A stretch of 64,000 nucleotides of DNA from Siphonodentalium dalli. Taxonomy: Eukaryota > Mollusca > Scaphopoda > Gadilida > Siphonodentaliidae. Location: assembly GCA_032622095.1 (NCBI GenBank), contig CP136064.1, forward strand, positions 6,813,512 through 6,877,511, in the 5' to 3' direction. The position numbers and the translations under genes are program-made. The first letter of the stretch is position 1. Each line of letters begins with the position of its first letter. Below, in pieces: positions 23,160 through 35,049 of the stretch. The notes under the pieces are model-generated. The model saw only the letters and a program-made list of their open reading frames with translations, did not search any database and had not been told where the DNA came from.

Positions 23160-24262
23160 ATAGATGAATGAATGGGAATCCATGTAGTGTTTATCGCCTA
23201 GATATTTACAGGCATTAATTGTTTACTGAAAAAACGTTCATGATGATCCTAATGAAAGAACATAGTCTGCGGAGTAGTGTGTGATTCTTCATGTTAAGAA
23301 TTTCATTTATCGCAGTAGCATCTTTTCTTCTAAAGTATTTTGGTTGTAAAAAGCGTTTTCTTACGTCCATAAAGAATTCACACTCCAATAAATAGTGAAA
23401 TTCATCACCAAGACTGCTTTTGTTGCATATTCGGTCAGCGAGATCAATATTATTCCATCGGCCTGTCTCTATGGGTAGCTGATGATTACACGTACGAAAT
23501 CTACATAATGTTAACCGGTTTCTGGTGTCAAGAACATTCAAGTAGTTTTCAAAATGTATATCATGTTTGAACATTTTGTATATAATTCGCCTACTACCCG
23601 AGGCGTCTATATCAGTCTTCCATTTATTATGGAATCTACAAATAAGGTTGCACTCAATGTACGAGAGTAATCGTTCAGTACATTGAATTTTATCTATATT
23701 CATTAAGTGAATCTGACCACAATCTGTTAAAATTTGCTTAACTTTGTTTATCCATGTGAAATTAGAGGACGCGACATTACTGAGTTTAAGCGCTAACATA
23801 TATAATATTTTACAATATCTATTACAATTCATATTTACGACTTTCAACCAATACTTTATCACACGCATGGTTATTAATACATCAATTGGCATTCGGCCGC
23901 TCTCTCCGTATAACATATAATTACATGTGGATGGTTTTAGCTGTAAAACAGACTTACAAAATTTTCTATGTATGTTCTCAATTATATCATTATTTCCTGT
24001 GCCCCAAATTTCACTCCCATAGGCAAGTATGGGTGCAACTTGTGCATCAAATAAATCAAATTGGTCTTTTACCGAAAGGCAGTGTGCTCGTGATTTTGTG
24101 ATTATGGAGTACATGGCTTTAGTGGCTTTGTCTACAAGCACCTTCTTTGCTTCAGAATATGAGCCAGATTTAGTATGTATAATTCCCAGATAATTAAATT
24201 TTTTAACAACTTCAATTTCCCTCCCATTATAGAAAAAAATTCTGTTTTTTGGAAGGCTACGT
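23160..24262 (-). pseudogene. LINE reverse transcriptase C-terminal region (family L3), 5'-truncated
   Basis: An uninterrupted minus-strand frame runs from about 24262 to the stop at 23215. It starts after the RT catalytic boxes, with NYLGI and SYSEAKK near 24200, which mark the RT thumb region. It continues through a helical linker and a C-terminal domain with ICNKSSLGDEFHYLLEC (about 23380-23430), a Cys/His cluster typical of LINE C-termini. The catalytic half is missing and the 5' edge abuts the GTTTCATGAA repeat at 24.3 kb. A short 3' UTR continues to 23160 with CATTCATTC repeats. The ~349-codon open frame suggests a young or slowly decaying copy, but it cannot be autonomous. Confidence 0.85.
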
Positions 24263-24450
24263 CTAAAAGTCTAAAAGCGCGCGAACTTAAATTACTACTT
24301 AAGTAGGACTTAATCTTGTTTTGTGAAACGCGTTCTTGAAACGGAAAAGTTACATCATAAGATCCACCTTAGATCTTAGATTAAGTCCATCTTAAGATAA
24401 TCTTATGAGTCAGTTATGACATTGCTTCATGAAACAGGCCCCGGACCTTT
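24263..24450. mobile_element. GTTTCATGAA-terminus repeat (copy 2, opposite orientation)
   Basis: Ends TTCATGAAACAGGCCCCGGACC at 24427-24448. Inside are ATCTTAAGATAATCTTATGA words as in copy 1 at 6601. It abuts the 5'-truncated end of the L3 LINE. Confidence 0.6.
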
Positions 24451-25800
24451 ATGAATAATGGTTTACATCTTTTAGTTCTGTTGAGCGATAGGTTTTACTT
24501 TATGTTCTTTGGATGCATTTTACACTATATTCTTGAGGTAATTAAATGAGTTGAATTTATCATGTTCAGATACCAAATTCAACAAACGATATATGGTAAT
24601 TTTGTTATTGAATAAAATGGTGTGGAATTTATATGTGAACGAATGTGCAACAATTGTAACTCGGGTATGTGAACTCGGATATGTGGTGAGGAGTCAAATG
24701 TACCGTAGGATCGTGGTGATATAAGGGGCACAGCAGCCAGATACTTCAGACCGAACATGTGTTGAGATTGCACCGATAGTTTGACTTGCCGCCATGATTT
24801 ACAGTATAATATAATTATGTCGTTTTAGATCGAGATTAGAATATTTTCTTCAAGTTTCGTTTGTGACGTGGACTTGTCCATCTATTGAAAAACGTGAGGG
24901 ATTAGGTGGATAATTAGGCCTACAACTAGTGGGGTACAAATTGAATTTTAAATTTTTATATCTGCCAGGTGTAATTGGAAATTATATCTCCCCTTGCCGA
25001 AAAAAGAACAATATTCAGTGCCCCGAAAACATTTATCGGTCCCGGTTGTGATCCATAACACGTTTTTTTTCCTTTTCTGAACACGATTAGGTTTGGATTG
25101 CATTATAATACAACTGGTTTCCCACAGCTCTAATAATGACATGTTCCACACATTATTTTTGTATGTAACGGGGGAAATCGTTCCTTGTTTCTAATGTAAA
25201 TAAATAATAGATCGTAAAGAAATCCGCTTCCATATGTAGGACTATCCCTGCAATATTGTCCGATGGTATAATTGTTCATTGCTCGTAGGCGTTCTCGGCT
25301 TTGTTCCATATGGATATAGCTGTTTGTTATTAGTGTGGGCGTTATCGTGCCTCGTCTGTTGTCCGAGCGTTACCAATATTGAATCTGAAGACACAGAGAG
25401 TGGATAGGTGCGCAAAATTTCAAGATATCTTTTGAAAACCATGCAGGAATATGTTTCTTAATTTGTGCTTATGATACCGGGTGGAAAAATGCTCTAAATA
25501 AAGCTCTGTTGCTTCTTACTGGTGAAATTTGGATAAATGTGTTGGCGCTATCAATAAAATCCAACAGCGCGAAAATGGGTGAAAAGTAAGAGATTGAAAT
25601 TTGTGCGAGGCATCAGTTTTATACGGGACTATATTTCTAAAAGCGGTTTTGTTCAATGGACACAAGAAATATATAGTTCTTCTTTCGCTAATAAGGCACA
25701 ACAAGAATATTTGTTGTTTCCGAGAAATAAGCATCGGAAGCGAGAATTAGCGATTTGTTATGAGTGGTTCGTTACCCATCACGTGACCGAGTTTAGTGGC
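24451..25800. other. Intergenic, nothing recognised
   Basis: Several short frames but no domain, repeat edge or RNA gene that I can support. Confidence 0.4.
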
Positions 25801-25802
25801 CC

Positions 25803-26046
25803 TGATATATATAGAAGCATATAGAAGAGTGTCGTCTCCTCATGTTTGTCTGGGGCTCTGTATGGGTGAAATTATAAAATTGTTAAAGAATACAAGAACA
25901 AATTATTAAAATTGTAAAAAATTGTTAGGCCAATGCATTCTCTTATATATGCGAGGCGACCTATGGTCGACTCGCATATATAAGAGAATGCATTGGCACA
26001 GGGTAAAAAAATCCCGACTTACGACTGGATTTGATATGGCGGGTCA
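25803..26046. mobile_element. Hairpin MITE family B, right-hand part (copy B1)
   Basis: Body from CCTGATATATATAGAAGC, hairpin 25929-25997, then GGCACAGGGTAAAAAAATCC and the outer end GGATTTGATATGGCGGGTCAC (to 26046). The left hairpin and left end are absent. The same body occurs at 27545, 31845 and 50850. Confidence 0.75.
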
Positions 26047-26089
26047 CATATGAGCTTCTGTTTCATATAATTACCATGTTGTTTGTACT

Positions 26090-26950
26090 TTTACTTTAAA
26101 CATATTTTAATGTATTTAGAAAAAATATACATAGGGATCAAGGCACAAGTTACAAAACTTACAAACTTGCCCCTCTCCTAATACAATCATGGAACATACA
26201 TAAAAATACATAGCAGATATAGCAAACTGTTTATAAAGAAGAGTGTAGAGTGTGTGTGCTGCGGGTGTCGGGTTTCCATCTGTATTCCAATCTCGGTTAT
26301 GAAGAAAACCCTAGAACTCAGTGAGTTGAAAGATGAATGGCGAAATTTACCATGTTATCATACATGGGTTTGTTCAAAACGCTCTGTTTTAGCTATAAAA
26401 GATTGAGTAATGCGGAAAAGAGTAGTGTTCTTTTGATTTGATATACCTTTTACCCCATATAAGAAATTATTTGCTTCTAATGATTGAACGCCATTAATAC
26501 TTAAATTTCGGTAAAAGTAAATTATATGATCTACAAATAAAGGGCAAACATGAAAATAGTGATTGGCGTCTTCAATGTCTAGTCTAAGTTACAGGGGCAT
26601 ATAGGCGTTTGTTGTTTGTATCTCAAAAGTGTATTAGAGTTACTAGTCTTCGTTGAAATGTTGGCTAATTTTCGTTTCTGGTTGATAAATGTTGTGTCCG
26701 ATAGTACATAAGATAGTAGTGATTGTTTTTTTTTGTTGCCGGATCTGGTAAGTACTGTGTAACAGGAGAGGCATATGAAACGATTAATACGAGCGTACAC
26801 ACCTAAATAATAAGATAATACCTTAATTGCCGATGACTGGTTGTATTCATTGTACAACACAGGTGTGAGTAGAAGAATAGAATAATCCAGTAACAATAGT
26901 GTGATATACGCTACAGTGAACGTATAGATAACATGGATACATGATACCAC
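26090..26950 (-). pseudogene. LINE L1 copy, 3' end with decayed RT C-terminus
   Basis: On the minus strand, DIEDANHYFHVCPLF (26579-26535) and the following residues to a TGA at 26358-26360 are clearly homologous to the C-terminus of the copy at 1-1289. The preceding CPCN (about 26585-26600) is in another frame, so there is a shift at about 26580. Upstream frame to 26950 is more diverged and uncertain. The 3' UTR shows the conserved GGGGCAAG ... ACTTGTGCCTTGATCCC block and the ATATGTTTAAAGTAA tail near 26090-26105. Confidence 0.75.
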
Positions 26951-27330
26951 CGATACTAGAAATAACTACCCGTTCTTGATAGCGAGAGCGGACTTCACCC
27001 AGAACTTTCCTACCAACAAGACCTCTTCGTAACCTGTTTACTCATTGCTTTCCGGCAGAGAATTATTACAAATATAAAGTTATCAAAACTTATGGACTCC
27101 TGATTTTGTTCCCGTTTCACGGCCAATCAACCAATACTACACTAGCAACGGGACAGTTGACTGAATGGAATGACAGTTGGTATTCTTGTTTACAACCATA
27201 ACATACAGGTCAAGTTTGATCCTTCTGTAATTCATTCTGAAGCAAGTCATAGCATGCCACGACTGGCTCGTTCGAAACCCAACGTTATGTATACATAATT
27301 TGGAATGAGACATCTCAAAATATAATTACG
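26951..27330. other. Intergenic, nothing recognised
   Basis: No gene or repeat edge seen. Confidence 0.4.
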
Positions 27331-27354
27331 CCGAAAAATCGTCCATATAGCTCT

Positions 27355-27749
27355 GTCGGGATTTTTTTTTACCCTGTGCCAATGCATTCTCTTATATATG
27401 CGAGTCGACCATAGGTCGCCTCGCATATATAAGAGAATGCATTGGCCTAACAATTTTTTATCATGTTTTTTAAATAAATGTTTCTTACAGTTTTTAGGAC
27501 ATAAAATAAAAAAACATCCATTACCCTGCAGGGAGCCCCACACATATATATATAGAAGCATATAGAAGAGCGTCGTCTGCTCATGTTTGTCTGGGGCTCT
27601 GTATGGGTGAAATTATAAAATTGTTAATGAATACAAGAACAAATTATTAAAATTATAAAAAATTGTTAGGCCAATGCATTCTCTTATATATGCGAGGCGA
27701 CCTATGGTCGACTCGCATATATAAGAGAATGCATTGGCACAGGGTAAAA
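27355..27749. mobile_element. Hairpin MITE family B, inserted at the edge of the 22-bp minisatellite (copy B2)
   Basis: Left hairpin 27378-27446 and right hairpin 27670-27738 in mirrored orientation, with CCCTGTGCC and GGCACAGGG outside them, and the B body between. One minisatellite unit (ATCGTCCATATAGCTCTG) precedes it at about 27336-27353 and the main array starts right after it, so the element landed inside or at the end of the array. Confidence 0.8.
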
Positions 27750-28980
27750 AAATCGTCCATATAGCTCTGATAAATCGTCCATATAGCTCTGATAAATCGT
27801 CATATAGCTCTGATAAATCGTCCATATAGCTCTGATAAATCGTCCATATAGCTCTGATAAATCGTCCATATAGCTCTGATAAATCGTCCATATAGCTCTG
27901 ATAAATCGTCCATATAGCTCGGATAAATCGTCCATATAGCTCTGATAAATCTTCCATATAGCTCTGATAAATCGTCCATATAGCTCTGATAAATCGTCCA
28001 TATAGCTCTGATAAATCGTCCATATAGCTCTGATAAATCGTCCATATAGCTCTGATAAATCTTCCATATAGCTCTGATAAATCGTCCATATAGCTCGGAT
28101 AAATCTTCCATATAGCTCGGATAAATCTTCCATATAGCTCTGATAAATCGTCCATATAGCTCTGATAAATCGTCCATATAGCTCTGATAAATCGTCCATA
28201 TAGCTCGGATAAATCGTCCATATAGCTCTGAACAATCGTCCATATAGCTCTGATAAATCGTCCATATAGCTCTGATAAATCGTCCATATAGCTCTGATAA
28301 ATCGTCCATATAGCTCTGATAAATCGTCCATATAGCTCTGATAAATCGTCCATATAGCTCTGATAAATCGTCCATATAGCTCTGATAAATCGTCCATATA
28401 GCTCTGATAAATCGTCCATATAGCTCTGATAAATCGTCCATATAGCTCTGATAAATCGTCCATATAGCTCTGATAAATCGTCCATATAGCTCTGATAAAT
28501 CGTCCATATAGCTCTGATAAATCGTCCATATAGCTCTGATAAATCGTCCATATAGCTCTGATAAATCGTCCATATAGCTCTGATAAATCGTCCATACAGC
28601 TCTGATAAATCGTCCATATAGCTCTGATAAATCGTCCATATAGCTCTGATAAATCGTCCATATAGCTCTGATAAATCGTCCATATAGCTCTGATAAATCG
28701 TCCATATAGCTCTGATAAATCGTCCATATAGCTCTGATAAATCGTCCATATAGCTCTGATAAATCGTCCATATAGCTCTGATAAATCGTCCATATAGCTC
28801 TGATAAATCGTCCATATAGCTCTGATAAATCGTCCATATAGCTCTGATAAATCGTCCTAATAGCTCTGATAAATCGTCCATATAGCTCTGATAAATCGTC
28901 CATATAGCTCTGATAAATCTTCCATATAGCTCTGATAAATCGTCCATATAGCTCTGATAAATCGTCCATATAGCTCTGAT
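27750..28980. repeat. Minisatellite, 56 units of 22 bp
   Basis: Unit AAATCGTCCATATAGCTCTG + AT. Length 1231 bp equals 56 x 22 less one base (a 21-bp unit near 27797). Variation is limited: CGTCC to CTTCC, CTCTG to CTCGG and a few singletons. The unit has no stop in any minus frame, and 22 is not a multiple of 3, so each minus frame walks through all three phases and stays open for the full array. The long ORFs (480, 447 and 363 codons) are therefore arithmetic products, not genes. Confidence 0.95.
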
Positions 28981-29154
28981 AAATACATGTTTTTTTCTTA
29001 TAAATTTTTCGATAAATTTGAGATCGTTTCGTTTGTGTCGGTTCGAATTTTTCAATCAGTCGCGTAAAATTACACATAATATAAACCATGGGAAGAACAT
29101 ATACAGTTGTCTTCACTCTGAAACGGTTTATAAGATACGACATTATTTTGACAA

Positions 29155-29489
29155 TTAAACAAAGAGAATGATTGATTGATTGGGGTTTATTGTCGCTTTA
29201 GCCACTAAGGCCATATCACGACATTGCCAGTTTTAGTGGTGGAGGAAATCCGCACACTTGCGACTAATCTAACAGTGATTTCAATGGCTGATAAACTCGT
29301 CAACCATGTGCGGCAAACCACCGGCCATCGGCGAGTAACTGGTAACTCCACCAGATAACGATTTCGAGTCACAAAGTCCACGATGGAAACATGTGGATTT
29401 GAACCGTAATCGCCAGCGCTGGAGGGCGAAACAGCTTGGATTTGTACCCCTAACCGATTGAGCCACCGAGGCCCCTTAAACAAAGAGAA
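29155..29489 (-). mobile_element. tRNA-derived SINE with perfect 14-bp target duplication
   Basis: Minus-strand element 29475 to 29169. It starts GGGGCCTCGG; an RNA polymerase III A box (TGGCTCAATCGG, plus 29454-29465) and B box (GGTTCAAATCC, plus 29395-29405) lie about 50 nt apart. The body ends in CAATAAACCCC and a CAATCAATCAATCA tail at 29169-29182. TTAAACAAAGAGAA flanks both sides (29155-29168, 29476-29489), proving insertion by target-primed reverse transcription. The intact boxes and duplication suggest a recent copy. ATCA tails fit mobilisation by a CR1/L2/RTE-type LINE partner; which one is unknown. Confidence 0.92.
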
Positions 29490-29599
29490 AGCAGCGCGTG
29501 AAGTGTTTTAATTATTTCATTTTCAGATAACGCAATATACCTTTTCCGGAAGTCTCACGTTATAACGTTTCCGATTCCAGAATTGTAATTAATACACAT

Positions 29600-30270
29600 G
29601 TCATCACAACATGGACGGCTATATATATGTCGACCTAATGACCATGCACCTTACCAACTGAGCCACTGGGATACCAGCTTCCTGGTGTACTGGGTTAAAC
29701 AGGAACAAAACATCCCGTGCTACATGTCACTGAGATTGACTACCATTAGATACCTCATCGTGAACCCCGATTACACATTGTTTGGTATATAATCCTTGGA
29801 GTATAGGCTGGTCATATACATGAATGAGGTTACATTCCCTGCATATTAGTAAAGCACAAACCCGCGTTAGTAAGGCGCTAATTGGTCATCACAACATGGC
29901 GGGCTATATATATGTCGACATAATGACCATGCACCTTACCAACTGAGCCACTGGGATACCAGCTTCCTGGTGTACTGGGTTAAACAGGAACAAAACATCC
30001 CGTGCTACATGTCACTGAGATTGACTACCATTAGATACCTCATCGTGAACCCCGATTACACATTGTTTGGTATATAATCCTTGGAGTATAGGCTGGTCAT
30101 ATACATGAATGAGGTTACATTCCCTGCATATTAGTAAAGCACAAACCCGTGTTAGTAGGGCGCTAATTGATCATCACAACATGGCGGGCTATATATATGT
30201 CGACCTAATGACCATGCACCTTACCAACCGAGCCACTGGGATACCAGCTTCCTGTTGTGTTGGGTTAAAC
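29600..30270. repeat. 285-bp tandem repeat, 2.3 units, with tRNA A-box-like segment
   Basis: TCATCACAACATGG recurs at 29601, 29886 and 30171, giving exactly 285 bp spacing with few differences. Each unit has, on the minus strand, TGGCTCAGTTGGTAAGGTGC (plus 29646-29665, 29931-29950, 30216-30235), resembling the 5' half of a tRNA. No B box follows at the expected distance, so these are not functional tRNA genes. Confidence 0.85.
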
Positions 30271-31427
30271 AGGAAAAGCAGTAATTTCATTGTCAAATCA
30301 GTCAGCTGAATCGGTACTTAATAGTTATTACAGGACACATTACGGAGACCTGAAACAAGTTGGGGGAGTTGTCCGCATGGCGCGGGTCTCAATGAAGACA
30401 TAAATCAAATTCTAAGTCAGATCAATGGACGATAGACGGAAACGATAACTGATCTGGAATCGGGAACGGAAGCGTAATGAATCAAACACTCGGTATTCTC
30501 GGGGAAACAATACTAATGGTTTTATAGAAGAAAATATCATGCGCAACATCACCCTTCATGAATGAAAGGGTTGTCGCGAACACAGTAATTCATTCCCGCG
30601 GAGAAACCAATATGGTCGCTGTAGACAGCCGCGAACCCGTGTGGTCTGTACGTGTGTATTAAATTGCCCCCGGTGGCTCAGTTTGTACCTGTCGCGTAAC
30701 TCGCGTTATGTCAACACAAACAGTCGTATACCAACATCATACAAGAAAATCAATGTCAGAAATGGTAACGCGCTTAAGATCATATATTATGTACCCACGA
30801 TTGTAATTATAGAATATAAAATATACTGGTTTTGCGAATGACCAACTCAGAATTCCGTTAAAATAACAATAAAAACCAGCACCTAATTAACGAACCGGCG
30901 ACCGACTCGGTCGTCTCCGACCACAACCCCCAGTTGGCTGCAGAACGAAAATTGTCTATAAAAGTTAAATTGAAATATAAGACTTACAAATTAGCTTTTT
31001 CATTTCTTTTATTTGTAATTGACATAGCTTGTCACAAACAAAAATAAACGAAATTGAAATCCCCAACTACACCTTTACCGGACTCGGCCTCTTGGTCGCG
31101 CAGTTCGACTTTTAAATCCTTCCTAAAAGTTCCCAAATAAAACCCCCAGCGTAAACTCCAGCGCCCAGCCGAAACAAGAATTTGAACACAAGTATACACG
31201 CGGCGCGCGTAATAATTACAGAAGAATCAGGGCCGGTAATTCCATCATATATGTCAGTTTGTTTGGTACAGGTGCTGGTTCGAGTCCCAGTCAGCTCGGA
31301 TTTGTAGATGGAACGCAACCTAATTCGTGAGTCTGGCCAAGTTTGTCAGTTCATGTCAGATGGTCTTTTGTTTCTATTTGCAGTAGAGTGATTTCCCGGC
31401 GAAATTAATCTTCTGTGGGGTATTTCC
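30271..31427. other. Intergenic with isolated tRNA-like fragments and repeat H
   Basis: An A-box-like GGTGGCTCAGTTTGTACC lies at about 30671 and a B-box-like GGTTCGAGTCCC at about 31273, too far apart to form one tRNA. 30975-31130 (repeat H; ACACCTTTACCGGACTCGG) matches 57935-58100. Confidence 0.5.
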
Positions 31428-32253
31428 TTAAAGGGACGGATGTCCTTGGTTCCAGGTTATCATTTAGAAATACAATTTACCAAGTTATGAAAAATTCCTC
31501 AAGAATATACCAATAGCATGTTATAATGATACTATGGATAGGATATTATCCAGAAAACACACTTATGCGAGACGAGCGTTTGTTTATATACAACACATAA
31601 AGAGTGCGCGATAAGCAAAACACTCAACACTGTGGTGATTTTTTTTCCGTTGGGGGGGGGGGGGTTGATTCACGGTGACCCATTCAACGCCCACTACCGA
31701 GCGCTATATAACGGAATGCTGTAAGCAACATGGTAGAGCTTTAAATAAAGTTCACTCATTTGGAATATGACAGGTTTTGAGTGCTTTGCTTATCGCACAC
31801 TCTTTACGTACTGTAATGTATCATCCATTACCCTGCAGGGAGCCCCACACATATATAGAAGCATATATAATAGTGTCGTCTGCTCATGTTTGTCTGGGGC
31901 TCTGTATGGGTGAAATTATAAAATTGTTAAAGAATACAAGAAAAAATATTAAAATTGTAAAAAATTGTTAGGCCAATGCATTCTCTTATATATGCGAGGC
32001 GACCTATGGTCGACTCGCATATATAAGAGAATGCATTGGCCAGGGTAAAAAAAATCCCGACTTACGATTTACTTACTTACATGGCTTTTGTTTTTAACGA
32101 TCTTGACAATAACATGCTATTTATGCGATATTTATGATTGGTATAAGAACAAAATCTGTCTATATTTTAGTATTATTCTTTGTTAATGGTGATTTTAACC
32201 GATTTGACTATTTTAACAGCAAAACACATCGCGAAGGACATCCGTATATTTAA
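31428..32253. mobile_element. Element G, copy 2, with terminal inverted repeats, carrying a family B insertion
   Basis: Begins TTAAAGGGACGGATGTCCTT (31428) and ends GAAGGACATCCGTATATTTAA (to 32253), an imperfect TIR pair. Inside, 31594-31630 and 31753-31790 (AAGAGTGCGCGATAAGCAAA and its reverse complement) form an inner hairpin. The family B fragment at 31827-32062 sits inside. A G13 tract lies at about 31656. Confidence 0.6.
31827..32062. mobile_element. Hairpin MITE family B, right-hand part (copy B3)
   Basis: Starts CCATTACCCTGCAGGGAGCC, continues with the B body and the right hairpin 31972-32040, and ends GGTAAAAAAAATCCCGACTTAC. The left hairpin is missing. Confidence 0.75.
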
Positions 32254-33179
32254 GCTATACAACAGGCAAAACCATTTCTAACATGTTTGAAAGTTGGAGG
32301 TATCACATGGAAAATTCCAACGCAAGGGGTGAAGTTAATAGGTCTTAGTGGGAAGACCCCCCCCCCCTTCGTCCCTGATCGTGACCTGATCTGACTGGTA
32401 GACATATACACGTGTCTGTGATCAGATATCGGGAATTCCGGGATCCGTGACAGTGTAACACGTGGAGCGGATATCACCTGCCCAGGCGGCGTGATTAATG
32501 AAGGCACAGAGTGCTAACATTTCTTCGGGCTATTGTCGCCCTACGCGCGTGTTACGTGAACAAATGTGAAATGCAATCACCCACAGTGCGATAGCAATCA
32601 GCCACCCTATAACTTCTCCATGTCTCGCCTCTCAAAAATCGATACATCCAGCAAATTTATTTGCATCTCCGTGTGACAGAAAAATGTCTTTGGGAAATTA
32701 TTCAAAGAAAATTAAGAATTTATTCCGCTCGTTTCCTGTAAAACATAGACTCAGAAGTCAACACATTTCCGTTTGCTCCATACATCGGATTTCGACGTGG
32801 CAGAAATCCATTCGTCCTGAAGTCTGATATTAGCACCATTAGTGTTAGAACTTGAACACATTGTGTGCTTATTTCAGTTTATCAAACTAGTATAACACTC
32901 GTATTACAATAGCTACTCCAGAGTATCACAATCGATGTGACTTTGTCACTTTCGGCACTTGGTTACTAACTTACTTGACTAGTGTTATACACATGGGGTC
33001 ATTATCCTCATATTTTCCTTCTATGTTAATAGTTTCATCGATACATGTTCTAAATTAAAACTTCAAAGATGGAGTCATGAAACCCTCTCACTATAGAAGT
33101 CACACACTGTTTTGATAGTATAATTGTGGTTTGATTTAAAACAAGTGACACCGAGGTACTGAACTTGTCCCGTGGGGAG
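32254..33179. other. Intergenic, nothing recognised
   Basis: No gene or repeat edge. A C-run lies at about 32359-32370. Confidence 0.4.
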
Positions 33180-34240
33180 TACATAATTGTTGGTAGTCTG
33201 GTGTACCTATGTTATACCATTAGGGATCATTAGGACCACTTGTTAATGGCGCTTTCGGCGCCATTAGCGTTGTTTCGGTGCCGAAAGCGACAAAATATGC
33301 GCCGTTAGTAACGCGCCGAAAGCGCCGAAAGTGACAAAATATGCGCCAATAGCGCATGTACAATTGCGTATGTGATCACCCAGTGCAGATCGAACATGGC
33401 GATATGTATAGGCATATGTATCAATTTAAAAGGGAGGGGCTGAAATTTGCTGTAGATAGACCTCTAAATGCTATAAATTTTCATTATTTAGATTAAAAAT
33501 TATTGTGGCCGTCTGGTCCTGGTCCCTCCTTTGTGGGCAGTTAAAGGTACTCAATCCGATAAGACGGTCCCAATTTACTGGACAATTTGCGGATGAAGAT
33601 GGATAACTCTAAAGTCTAGTGGTACTTTAGTAATAATACGGACATATTTTGTTGAACAAATAAAAAGTTTTGAGAAATTTGATACCATACATGTAGTTGG
33701 TAGTGGTTATCATTATTTTGTAGAAATGCATCGATTGTGATACTTTAAGTGTATTTTGAAGAAATATTGTTGTATCTTGGTGGTATGGGGACCGTCTGAT
33801 CGGATTGAATACATTTGAAAGCTGATCATTTATTTTTAAATCGAGGTCTGGATTTGCCTGGAGTTTGACAAACATTTCATTAGGGCTGTGAGGTGACAGT
33901 TCGGAAAATATCGACCTGTAGAAAGTTTGGCAATTGGTTTTACGTGAATTTTGTCCTGGTTTAAGTGGGGTCCATTTGGACATTCCAAGGTGATCTCCGA
34001 TTCTGTCCGACAAGGTGGTCTCCGATTCTGCCCGACAAGGTTGTCTCTGACTCTGTTTCACGAGCTTTCATGGCGACGGTTCTCCTGGCGTAGGACGAAT
34101 TTACAGAGAAGGTATCCATATCCCGTTCCGGACTTTTATCAAATTGTTCTCCCCATTTTTTTTTTTTTTTGAGAGTGTGATATTGATGTTCTCACTTGTT
34201 TCGCCAAAAAGATCCAGCCTGCAACGTTTTACCTGGTCAG
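33180..34240. mobile_element. Repeat I, arm 1 of a 1.1-kb inverted pair
   Basis: Reverse complement of about 49315-50460. It contains a cluster of GGCGCTTTCGGCGC-type palindromes (33247-33365), a nearly identical ~750-bp core and a short tandem of CTCCGATTCTG(T/C)CCGACAAG units (about 33985-34055; fewer units than in the other arm). No terminal inverted repeat or target duplication could be fixed. Confidence 0.85.
33627..34061 (-). CDS. ORF of repeat I (144 codons), function unknown
   Basis: The frame starts in the 25-bp tandem and then reads a unique region (TNCQTFYRSIF ... KICPYYY). The other arm encodes the same C-terminal ~115 residues with three or four substitutions near the N-terminal part. 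In the 320 bases compared by eye, only two base differences were seen, both replacing an amino acid. Identity is so high that the shared frame may simply reflect recent copying. No domain, signal peptide or membrane segment recognised. It may not be expressed. Confidence 0.3.
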   Translation of the reverse strand: MKQSQRQPCRAESETTLSDRIGDHLGMSKWTPLKPGQNSRKTNCQTFYRSIFSELSPHSPNEMFVKLQANPDLDLKINDQLSNVFNPIRRSPYHQDTTIFLQNTLKVSQSMHFYKIMITTTNYMYGIKFLKTFYLFNKICPYYY

Positions 34241-34679
34241 ACACCCACTTAGCAAATATTGCTTACACATAAAAACATATACTACGGTCGCAGGGGGCGT
34301 TGATCCGGCGAGTGGCAAACATCCTGGCGTTAGACAATTTGACGACTTTAGTTACGTAAGCATCATTTGTGTTTGTTTTATTACAACCTGATTTATTCTA
34401 CAGACTATATTTAGTTCATATTATATTATTATTTGCTTTTAACAATAGTATGTCATACTTCGCGAAAATGCGTTTGTGCTTTGCTGATGGGTGTGTAATA
34501 CATGGTCTCTGTAAACACTTGCATGACAATATTATTATTAATAAATCACTTGTATAACGCTCTGTAATAGTCAATACTAGTACTGAGAATGATTGGTAAC
34601 CGGTAAAATTCATCCAATTAAATCACTTGGTACAGGACTCATGTATACAATGGAGTACCACCCCCCCCCTTTTTAACAA
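34241..34679. other. Intergenic, nothing recognised
   Basis: A+T-rich sequence without supported features. Confidence 0.4.
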
Positions 34680-35010
34680 CCTTAACCACGACAGTAAAGT
34701 CGCTATGCATAATATTTACACAAAATGGTGCCTTCACGATATTATTTATAAACACAACTCCCCCCTTATGATCCCCATACCACCACGTGAACGCGTCCTG
34801 TTGTTATAATGATTAATTTCACAATGGACACAGAAAACCTGGTACACATTTACGATAATCATACAAATTTATGAACACTCCTTAATTGTGTGGTGCCAAT
34901 TACGCACATCTCAAGGAATAACGCTCTTTAAAGGAGCTACACTAACCTAAGGGAGTGGCCAAAACTCGGAGTCATTTCACTAAAATTAATCTTGGAATTA
35001 TTATAGCAAC
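34680..35010. repeat. Dispersed repeat J, copy 1
   Basis: Matches 42453-42805 over its whole length, about 75-80% by eye: CACGACAGTAAAGTCG, TCACGATATTATTTATAAA, ACACTCCTTAAT and ACGCTCTTTAAA occur in the same order and orientation. No ends with inverted repeats were found. Confidence 0.75.
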
Positions 35011-35049
35011 CACCCCAGTGGGTGTTTATACCTAAATGCGTGTGAATTA

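Noticed and set aside
6601..24450. The two GTTTCATGAA termini as the ends of one 17.8-kb transposon
   Set aside because: Each is followed by its own ~190 bp of related interior and then by different sequence, with no matching target duplication; two separate copies.
27613..29143. Three long overlapping minus-strand ORFs as repetitive proteins
   Set aside because: They arise because the 22-bp unit has no stop in any phase; no start context, flanking exons or conserved non-repeat domain.
29205..29483. 92-codon minus-strand ORF
   Set aside because: It lies entirely inside the SINE.
30667..31310. A split tRNA gene (A box at 30.67 kb, B box at 31.27 kb)
   Set aside because: The boxes are 600 bp apart and no cloverleaf can be drawn.
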